Below are positions 1 through 6,044 of a stretch of 6,482 nucleotides of DNA, one piece after another. Location of the stretch: assembly GCA_023818745.1 (NCBI GenBank), contig JAMWBY010000073.1:1-6482 (forward strand), read 5' to 3'. The notes under the pieces are model-generated. The model worked only from the letters and a program-made list of their open reading frames with translations. It was not told where the DNA came from and made no database searches. Source of the stretch: Candidatus Omnitrophota bacterium (GTDB taxonomy: Bacteria; Ratteibacteria; UBA8468; B48-G9; JAFGKM01). The position numbers and the translations under genes are program-made. Each line of letters opens with the position of its first letter. The first letter of the stretch is position 1.

Positions 1-419
1 CATTCAATAAATTTATTTTTCACAGTAAGACACTTGCTGGATATATAAATAAGGATGTTCCGATTTATGAAAGGTTTTTTGGTGGTGGAATTGGAACAGT
101 AAGGGGATATGTAGAAAGAAGTTTAGGGCCAAAGGAAGATGATCATTATCTTGGAGGAAATGTTATACTTGCTCAAAATTTTGAAATATTGTATCCTTTA
201 TATGAAGATATCTTTTATGGAATTATCTTTTTTGATATTGGTAATGTTTATGAAAATTGGGATAGTATAGGAACCCTGAAAAAAGGTGTTGGTGCTGGTA
301 TAAGAGTTAATGTCCCATTTTTTGGTGCTCCAATTGAAATATATTATGGATTTGCACTTGATGCAGAACCAGGTGAACCAAAGAGAAGATTGCATATAGG
401 AATGAGTTTTGGTTTTTAA
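1..419 (+). CDS. bamA: BamA/Omp85-family outer membrane assembly factor, C-terminal part (5' truncated)
   Basis: Reading in frame from position 3 gives 138 residues up to the TAA at 417-419; the start lies upstream of the window. This is the end of the 16-stranded beta-barrel that inserts outer-membrane proteins. Seen in the sequence: an RFFGGG segment followed by GTVRGY (local residues 31-36), which matches the conserved VRGF/Y loop-6 motif of Omp85 barrels. Next come a GGN...E.lYPL stretch, FFDIGNVY (about 76-83), a GVGAGIRVNVPFFGAP strand pair, and a terminal strand ending in Phe (GMSFGF), the C-terminal signal expected of barrel proteins. The POTRA domains are not visible, so TamA or another Omp85 member is possible, but the skp-like gene 21 bases downstream favours BamA. 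An ATG at 189 lies in the same frame but is internal, since the frame stays open to the window edge with conserved sequence. Confidence 0.88.
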   Translation, partial: FNKFIFHSKTLAGYINKDVPIYERFFGGGIGTVRGYVERSLGPKEDDHYLGGNVILAQNFEILYPLYEDIFYGIIFFDIGNVYENWDSIGTLKKGVGAGIRVNVPFFGAPIEIYYGFALDAEPGEPKRRLHIGMSFGF

Positions 420-424
420 AAAAG

Positions 425-432
425 AAAGGAGG
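425..432 (+). promoter_or_regulatory. Strong Shine-Dalgarno for the Skp-like gene
   Basis: AAAGGAGG lies 8 bases before the ATG at 441, in the 21-nt spacer after bamA. It is the only near-perfect ribosome binding site in the window and fixes the start of the OmpH/Skp gene. It fits the high expression expected of a periplasmic chaperone. Confidence 0.85.
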
Positions 433-440
433 AAAATAGA

Positions 441-944
441 ATGAAAAAGTTTTTAGTATTTTTATTAAGCATTGGTTGTATAAGTGTTTTTTCTCAAAGT
501 GGCAAGATTGGTTATGTAGATGTTAAAAAGATTTTTGATAATTATGAAAAAGCAAAAAAAGTTCAGGAATTATTTTTAAAGGATGTAGATGCAGAACAGA
601 AAAATATGGACAAGTTACAGGAAGAAATAAAAAAATTACAGGAAGATTATGAAAAGAAAAAGGATATAATGAAACCAGAAGAAAGAACAAAAAAAGAAAA
701 TGAGATAAAAACAAAAATTCAGGAATTTCAGAAGAAGTGGACAGCAACAAAACAGAAACTTGATGAAAAGGGAAATGCTCTTGAGGAACAATTATTCAAT
801 GAAGTCAAATCAGCAATAGCAGAATACGCTAAGAAAAATGGTTATGTTATAGTGATCAACTCTTTTGATTCAAAATTAATTTTGTATGGAGAGGAATCGT
901 GTGATTTAACGAATGAGATTATAAAACTTTTAAATAAAAAATGA
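441..944 (+). CDS. skp: OmpH/Skp-family periplasmic chaperone
   Basis: The 167-residue product resembles Skp (OmpH), the trimeric periplasmic chaperone that holds unfolded outer-membrane proteins on their way to BamA. Residues 1-19 look like a Sec signal peptide: MKK, a hydrophobic core, then VFSQ, with cleavage probably near residue 18-19. The mature start KIGYVDVKKIF (about 22-32) is the typical OmpH opening strand. Residues about 35-115 are very rich in Lys, Glu and Gln with heptad-like spacing, matching the long coiled-coil tentacles. The C-terminus returns to a beta core (GYVIVINSFDSKLILYG) followed by DLTNEIIKLLNKK, the usual family ending. Length is normal (E. coli Skp is about 161 aa). 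It follows bamA directly, the common bamA-skp-lpxD order, and its TGA overlaps the ATG of lpxD as ATGA. Family assignment is firm; a true Skp-like role is inferred from context. Confidence 0.9.
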   Translation: MKKFLVFLLSIGCISVFSQSGKIGYVDVKKIFDNYEKAKKVQELFLKDVDAEQKNMDKLQEEIKKLQEDYEKKKDIMKPEERTKKENEIKTKIQEFQKKWTATKQKLDEKGNALEEQLFNEVKSAIAEYAKKNGYVIVINSFDSKLILYGEESCDLTNEIIKLLNKK

Positions 945-1993
945 ATAAGAAAGTTAAAGAAATTGCTGAAATAATAGAAGGAAAGGTTATTGGTGATAGT
1001 GAGATTGTTATTACAGGTATTTCTGGAATAAAAGAAGCAAAACCTGGAGATTTAACCTTTATTGCAAATAAAAAATACAAAAATTTATTATATACAACTA
1101 AGGCCTCTGCTGTTATTGTTGGTCCTGATATAACCAATTCTGTAAATACAACTTTGATTCAAGTTGAAAATCCATCTCTGGCTTTTGCTAAAATTATGTC
1201 TCTTGTAGGTCCTGAACCAATAAGTTTTGCTTCTGGTATACATCCGACCGCAATAATAGGTAAAAATGTTAAACTTGGTAAAGATGTTTCAATTCAACCA
1301 TATGCTATTATAGAGGACTATGTAAAAATTGGGGATAAAAGTATTATTGGAGCAGGTGTTTATATAGGACATTATACAGAGATAGGTAGTGATTGTTTAA
1401 TTTATCCACAGGTAGTTATAAGAGAAAGAATTAAAATAGGAGATAGAGTTATAATTCATCCTGGAACAGTTATAGGCGGAGATGGATTTGGATTTGCTAC
1501 TGTTAAAGGAGTTCATCATAAAATTCCTCAAATTGGAACTGTTGAAATAGGAAATGATGTTGAAATTGGTTCAAATGTTACAATAGATAGAGCAAGATTT
1601 GATAAAACATATATAGGAAATGGTGTAAAAATAGATAATCTTGTTCAAATTGCTCATAATGTTTATATTGGAGACAATTCCATTATTGTTGCACAGGTGG
1701 GAATTTCAGGAAGTACAATTATTGGGAAAAATGTAATAATTGCTGGGCAAGCAGGTATAATAGGGCATATAACTGTTGGTGATAATGCGATGATAGGAGG
1801 AAAAGCAGGTGTTACTAAAAATGTTCCTCCCAATGCCCATGTCACCGGATTTCCTGCAAGAGAAAAATGGGAAGATATGAGATATCAGGCATATATAAGA
1901 AAAATTCCAGAATTGATAGACAAAATTAAGGACCTTGAAGAAAAAATTAAAGATTTAGAGAAAAAGTTGAAAAAGAACAGAGATGAACATTAA
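941..1993 (+). CDS. lpxD: UDP-3-O-acylglucosamine N-acyltransferase LpxD
   Basis: LpxD transfers a 3-hydroxyacyl chain from acyl-ACP to the 2-amine of UDP-3-O-acyl-glucosamine, the third step of lipid A synthesis, in the cytoplasm. The 350-residue product (E. coli 341) has the N-terminal uridine-binding domain at about 1-98, including GISGIKEAKPGDLTFIANKK. A left-handed beta-helix of hexapeptide repeats (I-G-x-x-x-x) follows at about 100-295. The C-terminal helix, about 315-346, is strongly coiled-coil-like (IKDLEEKIKDLEKKLKK). The catalytic histidine is H239 in NLVQIAHNVYIG, the same number as in E. coli LpxD. GGDGFGFA at about 179-186 is another LpxD signature. The start overlaps the skp stop by ATGA and has no Shine-Dalgarno, so it probably depends on translational coupling. 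The 3' end overlaps lpxC-fabZ by 11 bases. Confidence 0.96.
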   Translation: MNKKVKEIAEIIEGKVIGDSEIVITGISGIKEAKPGDLTFIANKKYKNLLYTTKASAVIVGPDITNSVNTTLIQVENPSLAFAKIMSLVGPEPISFASGIHPTAIIGKNVKLGKDVSIQPYAIIEDYVKIGDKSIIGAGVYIGHYTEIGSDCLIYPQVVIRERIKIGDRVIIHPGTVIGGDGFGFATVKGVHHKIPQIGTVEIGNDVEIGSNVTIDRARFDKTYIGNGVKIDNLVQIAHNVYIGDNSIIVAQVGISGSTIIGKNVIIAGQAGIIGHITVGDNAMIGGKAGVTKNVPPNAHVTGFPAREKWEDMRYQAYIRKIPELIDKIKDLEEKIKDLEKKLKKNRDEH

Positions 1994-3305
1994 ATTTCAA
2001 AAAACCATTGAAAAAGTGTCAAGTATAGAAGGGATTGGACTTCATACCGGAGAAAATTGTAAACTTGTTTTAAAACCTGCTCCTCCAAATACAGGAATTA
2101 TTTTCATAAGAAAAGATATAGAAGACTCAGAGCCAATACCACTTGATATAGAAAATTTACTTGATATAGATAAATATCCAAGAAGAACTTCAATTGGTAA
2201 TGAAAAAACGCAGATACATACTGTTGAGCATCTGCTTTCTGCTCTTTATGCTATGGAAATTGATAATGTTTTTGTTGAAGTTTATGGAAAAGAATGCCCT
2301 GGACTTGATGGGAGTTCAAAAATTTTTGTTGACTTAATAAAAGAAAGTGGAATTAAAGAATATAAAGAAGAAAAAGATATTTTTTATCTTAAGGAACCAA
2401 TATATATCTCTGAAAATAGTGCTCATATAATTGCTTTGCCAAGTAAAGAATTTAAAATTTCATATACTCTTAATTATCCAAATACATTTATAAATTCTCA
2501 ATTTGCTTCTTTTACAATAACTCCTGAAACATATGAGAAAGAAATATCACCTGCAAGGACTTTTTGTTTAAAAGAGGAGGTTGAAATATTGAGGAATATG
2601 GGTCTTGGAAAAGGTTCAAATTATGAAAACACTCTTATTATAGACAAAGATAAAGTTATAAATAATGAATTCAGATTTAATGATGAACCAGTAAGACACA
2701 AAATTTCTGATTTAATAGGAGACATTGCTTTGCTTAAAAAGTATGTTTTTGCTCATATAATAGGTATAAAAAGTGGACATTCAATTAATACAAAACTTGT
2801 TAAAAAAATAAGAGACCTTATTAAAAAAGAAAAAATAAGTGGAGTTGGTTCTCCTGTTTTAACACCAATAGATAGAACACAACTTGAAGTAGAAGATATT
2901 AAAAATGTAATCCCACATAGATATCCATTTTTACTCGTTGATAGAATTGTTGAAATAAGCGAAAATAAAGCAGTAGGTATTAAAAATGTAACTGTAAATG
3001 AATGGTTTTTTGAAGGGCATTTCCCTGGAAGACCTGTTATGCCAGGTGTTCTGATAGTTGAAGCAATGGCACAAGTTGGAGGTGTATTAATGTTGAGTAA
3101 AGAAGAAAATAGAGGAAAACTTGCTTATTTTATGAGTGTTGATAGAGTTAAATTTAGAAGAACAGTAAGGCCTGGGGATCAACTAGTTATAGAAGTTGAG
3201 GTTGTTAAATTAAAGAGTAAAGTTGGTCAAATTCAGGGTAAAACATATGTAGATGGAAAACTCGCAGCAGAAGCACTTTTAATGTTCACAGTTGTTGAGC
3301 CATAA
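1983..3305 (+). CDS. lpxC/fabZ: Bifunctional LpxC-FabZ: UDP-3-O-acyl-GlcNAc deacetylase / 3-hydroxyacyl-ACP dehydratase
   Basis: One 440-residue frame carries two enzymes. Residues 1 to about 284 are LpxC, the zinc deacetylase and committed step of lipid A synthesis: GIGLHTG (17-23), TVEHLL with catalytic E82 and zinc ligand H83, RHKISDLIGD with zinc ligands H239 and D243, and IKSGHSINTKL with general-acid H266. These match E78, H79, H238, D242 and H265 of E. coli LpxC. Residues about 300-440 are FabZ, the hot-dog-fold dehydratase of fatty acid synthesis: IPHRYPFLLVDRI (310-322) and EGHFPGRPVMPGV, with catalytic H346 and E360 at the same 14-residue spacing as H54/E68 of E. coli FabZ. The linker is only about 15 residues. 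No Met occurs between the junction and M353, so a separate FabZ product is unlikely. The fusion is known from Bacteroidetes and several other lineages. The start overlaps lpxD by 11 bases with only a weak ribosome site. Confidence 0.96.
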   Translation: MNIKFQKTIEKVSSIEGIGLHTGENCKLVLKPAPPNTGIIFIRKDIEDSEPIPLDIENLLDIDKYPRRTSIGNEKTQIHTVEHLLSALYAMEIDNVFVEVYGKECPGLDGSSKIFVDLIKESGIKEYKEEKDIFYLKEPIYISENSAHIIALPSKEFKISYTLNYPNTFINSQFASFTITPETYEKEISPARTFCLKEEVEILRNMGLGKGSNYENTLIIDKDKVINNEFRFNDEPVRHKISDLIGDIALLKKYVFAHIIGIKSGHSINTKLVKKIRDLIKKEKISGVGSPVLTPIDRTQLEVEDIKNVIPHRYPFLLVDRIVEISENKAVGIKNVTVNEWFFEGHFPGRPVMPGVLIVEAMAQVGGVLMLSKEENRGKLAYFMSVDRVKFRRTVRPGDQLVIEVEVVKLKSKVGQIQGKTYVDGKLAAEALLMFTVVEP

Positions 3306-3306
3306 A

Positions 3307-4095
3307 ATGAAAAAAATCCATCCAACAGCAATAATTGAAAAAGATGTTGTAATTGGAGAAGATGTAGAAATAGGACCTTATGTAGTTATTGAGGGGAAAG
3401 TTAAAATTGGTAATAACTGTAAAATAGGTCCTTATGTTCATATTGAAGGATATACTGAAATAGGCGACAATACAAAAATTTTTACAGGAGCAGTTATTGG
3501 TAGTATCCCACAGGATTTAAAATATAAGGGAGAAATTACATACCTTAAAATAGGGAAAAACAATATAATAAGGGAATTTGTTACAATAAATCCAGGGACA
3601 TCAAAAGGAGAAGAAACTATAATAGGGGATAATAACTTACTTATGGCATACTCTCACGTTGCTCACAATTGTAGAATTGGAAACAATGTGATAATAGCCA
3701 ATTATGTTGGACTTGCTGGACATGTAATAATTGAGGATTTTGTTGTTTTAGGTGGATTTGTTGGCATTCATCAATTCTGTAAAATTGGAAAACACTCAAT
3801 AATTGGTGGATGCTCAAAAGTTACGATGGATATAATTCCTTATATTACAGCAGATGGTCACCCTGCAAGGCCTTATGGAATAAATATAATAGGCCTTAAA
3901 AGAAGAAATTTTTCAAAAGAAAAAATAGAACTTTTAAATACTGCATATAAAATAATTTTTAAATCAGGATTGAATACTTCTGATGCCTTGAAAAAATTGG
4001 AAGAAATGAATAACTGTCAAGAAATACAGACAATAATTGAATTCATTAAGTCATCTGAAAGAGGGATAGCAAAGGAAAGAATGAATGAAACTTAA
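3307..4095 (+). CDS. lpxA: Acyl-ACP--UDP-GlcNAc O-acyltransferase LpxA
   Basis: LpxA catalyses the first lipid A step, O-acylation of UDP-GlcNAc from 3-hydroxyacyl-ACP, in the cytoplasm as a homotrimer. I take the ATG at 3307, one base after the lpxC-fabZ stop. This gives exactly 262 residues, the length of E. coli LpxA; a TTG at 3292 would add five residues inside the previous gene. Residues about 1-185 form the hexapeptide beta-helix, beginning IHPTAIIEKDVVIG. Signatures: IPQDLKYKGE (67-76), the catalytic histidine H120 in SHVAHNCRIG (E. coli H125), LAGH (136-139), GIHQFCKIG (153-161), and GLKRRNFSKE (196-205), which opens the helical C-terminal domain. G168 aligns with E. coli G173, the acyl-chain ruler residue. 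VTINPGT (92-98) carries Asn95 where E. coli has His99. The stop overlaps the next gene by 11 bases. Confidence 0.96.
   Translation: MKKIHPTAIIEKDVVIGEDVEIGPYVVIEGKVKIGNNCKIGPYVHIEGYTEIGDNTKIFTGAVIGSIPQDLKYKGEITYLKIGKNNIIREFVTINPGTSKGEETIIGDNNLLMAYSHVAHNCRIGNNVIIANYVGLAGHVIIEDFVVLGGFVGIHQFCKIGKHSIIGGCSKVTMDIIPYITADGHPARPYGINIIGLKRRNFSKEKIELLNTAYKIIFKSGLNTSDALKKLEEMNNCQEIQTIIEFIKSSERGIAKERMNET
4071..4076 (+). promoter_or_regulatory. Shine-Dalgarno-like site for the FAD-linked oxidase gene
   Basis: AAAGGA sits inside the end of lpxA, 8 bases before the ATG at 4085. It supports that ATG as the start of the downstream gene rather than a later Met. The nearby ATG at 4081 is in the lpxA frame and stops within five codons. 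Confidence 0.55.
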
Positions 4096-5518
4096 GGAAA
4101 AAATTGATGAAATTTACTCATATCTTGAAGATTCTTCCAATTTCAAAGCAGGGAAAGTAGATAAGGTTTATATTCCTGAAAACGAAGAAGAAGTTTGTGA
4201 TATCCTTGAAATATGTGCAAAAACAAATAAACCCATTACTATTTCAGGAGCAGGAACAGGAACAGTTGGAGGAAGAATCCCTCTTGAAGGAGATATTCTC
4301 TCAACAGAAGCATTGAATAAAATTATAAATCTTTCTCCAGAAGAAAAAACTGCAAGTTTACAAGCAGGAGTTATTGTAGATGATTTTTTAAAGTATATAG
4401 AAAATTTTAATCTCTTTTATCCACCCTTTCCCACAGAAAGAACTGCTTTTATAGGTGGAAATATTTCAACTAATGCTTCTGGAGAATATAGTTTCAAATT
4501 TGGTCCAACAAGAAATTATGTAAAAAGGATAAAACTAATTTTAACAACAGGGAAAATACTTGAAATAAAAAGAGGAGAAATTTTTGAAAAAAATGGTTTT
4601 ATTGACTATGGGATTTTCAAAGTCCCTTTACCTTCTTATAGAACACCGGATGTAAAATCTTCTGCTGGTTATTACTCCAAAGATGGTATGGATGGAATTG
4701 ATTTAATAATTGGTTCAGAAGGCACCCTTGGAGTTATTACAGAAGTTGAGGTATCTTTAATTGAAAATTTACCACCAAGATTTATTATGATTATGTTTTT
4801 AAAAAATGAAGAAAATATTCCTCAGATAATAAAAAAAATAAAAGGAAAGAAAGATGAACTTGAAATATATTCTCTTGAGTTTTTTGATAAAAAGGCACTT
4901 TTATTCTTAAAGAATGATTTTCCTTTTATTCCAGATGATACATGTGCTATATATATTGAGGGTAAAAACGAAATTAAAAAAATTGAAAAATGGATTGAAA
5001 TAAGCGAAGAAATTGCTGCTATTGATACAGTAATTGGAGAAGACCCTCATAATTATAAAAAACTTATTGATTTTAGACATCGCCTTCCTGAAAATATAAA
5101 CTCATATTTTAAAAAAATAGGCACCACTAAAATAGCTGTTGACGCTGCAGTCCCAGAAAGTAAATTTGAGGATTTATATATGTTTTATAGAAAAATCATT
5201 CAGGAAAATTCAGAGATTCATTCTATTCTTTTTGGACATATAGGAGAAAACCATCTTCATTTTAATCTTTTTCCAATAAATGAAAGACAAAAAGAAATAT
5301 CATATAAGATTTATGAAGAATCGGTAAAAAAAGCTGTTTCGCTTGGTGGAACTGGTTTTGCTGAACATGGAATTGGTAAAATAAAACATAAATATCTTGA
5401 AATAATGTATGGAAAACAGGCCATTCTTGATATGGCAAGAATAAAAAAAATATTTGACCCATATTGTATCCTTTCTTTAGATAACATCTTTCCCAAAGAA
5501 TATTTGAAACTTGTTTAA
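4085..5518 (+). CDS. FAD-linked oxidoreductase, GlcD / D-lactate dehydrogenase-like (FAD_binding_4 + FAD-oxidase C)
   Basis: The 477-residue protein has the two-domain layout of flavoenzymes that oxidise D-2-hydroxyacids (glycolate oxidase GlcD, D-lactate and D-2-hydroxyglutarate dehydrogenases). The FAD-binding domain covers about 25-228: ITISGAGTGTVGGRIP (51-66), a FYPPFPTE segment (111-118), FIGGNISTNASGE (122-134), and IIGSEGTLGVITEVEV (208-223). The C-terminal substrate domain has FGHIGENHLHFN (383-394) and GFAEHGIGKIK (424-434). By family knowledge, H385, H392 and E427 would be metal ligands near the substrate, with H428 close by. It ends in the common IFDPYCILSLDNIFP motif, without the cysteine-rich iron-sulfur extension of larger homologues. 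No signal peptide or membrane helix is seen, so it is probably cytoplasmic. It overlaps lpxA by 11 bases and is probably co-translated, but I know of no lipid A step using this family. The substrate is undetermined. Confidence 0.85.
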   Translation: MKLKEKIDEIYSYLEDSSNFKAGKVDKVYIPENEEEVCDILEICAKTNKPITISGAGTGTVGGRIPLEGDILSTEALNKIINLSPEEKTASLQAGVIVDDFLKYIENFNLFYPPFPTERTAFIGGNISTNASGEYSFKFGPTRNYVKRIKLILTTGKILEIKRGEIFEKNGFIDYGIFKVPLPSYRTPDVKSSAGYYSKDGMDGIDLIIGSEGTLGVITEVEVSLIENLPPRFIMIMFLKNEENIPQIIKKIKGKKDELEIYSLEFFDKKALLFLKNDFPFIPDDTCAIYIEGKNEIKKIEKWIEISEEIAAIDTVIGEDPHNYKKLIDFRHRLPENINSYFKKIGTTKIAVDAAVPESKFEDLYMFYRKIIQENSEIHSILFGHIGENHLHFNLFPINERQKEISYKIYEESVKKAVSLGGTGFAEHGIGKIKHKYLEIMYGKQAILDMARIKKIFDPYCILSLDNIFPKEYLKLV

Positions 5519-5532
5519 AATTTAATTAAAAT
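5504..5532 (+). promoter_or_regulatory. Candidate sigma70-type promoter before the pseudopilin gene
   Basis: TTGAAA (5504-5509) and TAAAAT (5527-5532) each match the consensus at 5 of 6 positions with an exact 17-base spacer. Transcription would start at about 5539, essentially on the ATG of the next gene, giving a leaderless message. This agrees with the lack of any Shine-Dalgarno there. The DNA is very AT-rich, so a chance match is a serious possibility. Confidence 0.3.
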
Positions 5533-5538
5533 AAAAAT

Positions 5539-6042
5539 ATGAGAAACTTTTTTAAAAATGGATTTACATTAATTGAAATTACATTAGTTGCAGGAATAGT
5601 GACATCTTTAGGGATTGAAATCTACGGTCAAGCAATGCAAAAAGGTAAATCTACAGATTGTCTGAATAATCTAAAGCAAATATATAAAGCAATTGTTATG
5701 TTTCAACAGGATAATGATAAACTTCCAGATATGAAGTTTTTCCCTTCTTCTTTGACAGACCCAAGAGGCATCCAGAATATTTTAAAATCTTATGGAATAA
5801 AAGGACAAATTTTATTCTGTCCATCTTTACCTGACCAACTTAATAAATATGGAACAAACTATATATGGAATGATACTGCAAACAATAAGAGAATAGAAAA
5901 TTTATCTAACAGTTGGCTTTTAACAGAAATGACTGCTGTAAGTAAAAAAATACCGCCGCCTCATTTGGGAAAATATAGTGTTCTTTATTCAGATGGACAT
6001 GCAACAGTAGAATCAAAAATAAATATTCAACAGATTGAGTAA
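5539..6042 (+). CDS. Type IV prepilin-like (pseudopilin) protein with H-X9-DG C-terminus
   Basis: The 167-residue product begins with a class III (prepilin peptidase) signal: a short basic leader, NG then FTLIEITLV, with cleavage expected after G8, N-methylation of F9 and the conserved Glu at +5 (E13). Residues about 9-28 form the hydrophobic helix that packs in a pilus or pseudopilus. Next comes CLNNLKQIYKAIVMFQQDND (41-60) and KLP, then FCPS (93-96). Near the end H142 is followed after exactly nine residues by D152-G153 (HLGKYSVLYSDGHA). This arrangement matches the H-X9-DG prepilin-type family, which is expanded in Planctomycetes, Lentisphaerae and related groups. C41 and C94 could form a disulfide. 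The protein is probably exported through a type II secretion or type IV pilus machine encoded elsewhere. There is no Shine-Dalgarno, and a 20-nt AT-rich gap precedes it. The particular function is unknown. Confidence 0.85.
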   Translation: MRNFFKNGFTLIEITLVAGIVTSLGIEIYGQAMQKGKSTDCLNNLKQIYKAIVMFQQDNDKLPDMKFFPSSLTDPRGIQNILKSYGIKGQILFCPSLPDQLNKYGTNYIWNDTANNKRIENLSNSWLLTEMTAVSKKIPPPHLGKYSVLYSDGHATVESKINIQQIE

Positions 6043-6044
6043 AA

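Noticed and set aside
189..419. A separate 76-residue small protein beginning at ATG 189
   Set aside because: The same frame is open from position 3 with conserved Omp85 motifs (VRGY, GGN), so the ATG is internal to bamA.
441..500. Lipoprotein signal in the Skp-like protein (Cys13)
   Set aside because: The residues before Cys13 (LSIG) do not form a good lipobox and the leader would be very short. Sec signal peptidase I cleavage near residue 18-19 fits better with the mature OmpH start.
523..1137. Minus-strand open frames at 523-750 and 919-1137 (also 198-395 and 1663-1845)
   Set aside because: They lie antisense to well-recognised genes, have low-complexity Phe/Leu/Pro/Ile content, and lack any family motif.
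1240..1830. Tandem DNA repeats in lpxD (and in lpxA)
   Set aside because: The periodic ATT/ATA-GGN pattern encodes the protein hexapeptide repeats of the beta-helix; it is not a separate DNA repeat element.
3292..3306. TTG at 3292 as an alternative lpxA start
   Set aside because: It adds five residues not seen in LpxA. The ATG at 3307 gives the standard 262-residue length and starts directly at the conserved IHPTAII segment.
5262..5496. Overlapping minus-strand frames within the FAD oxidase gene
   Set aside because: They are antisense to the conserved GHxG and AEHGIG motifs, show no ribosome site, and have compositions typical of shadow frames.
5519..5538. Rho-independent terminator between the FAD oxidase and the pseudopilin
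   Set aside because: The gap is only AT-rich sequence with no GC-containing inverted repeat, so no stem-loop terminator is supported.
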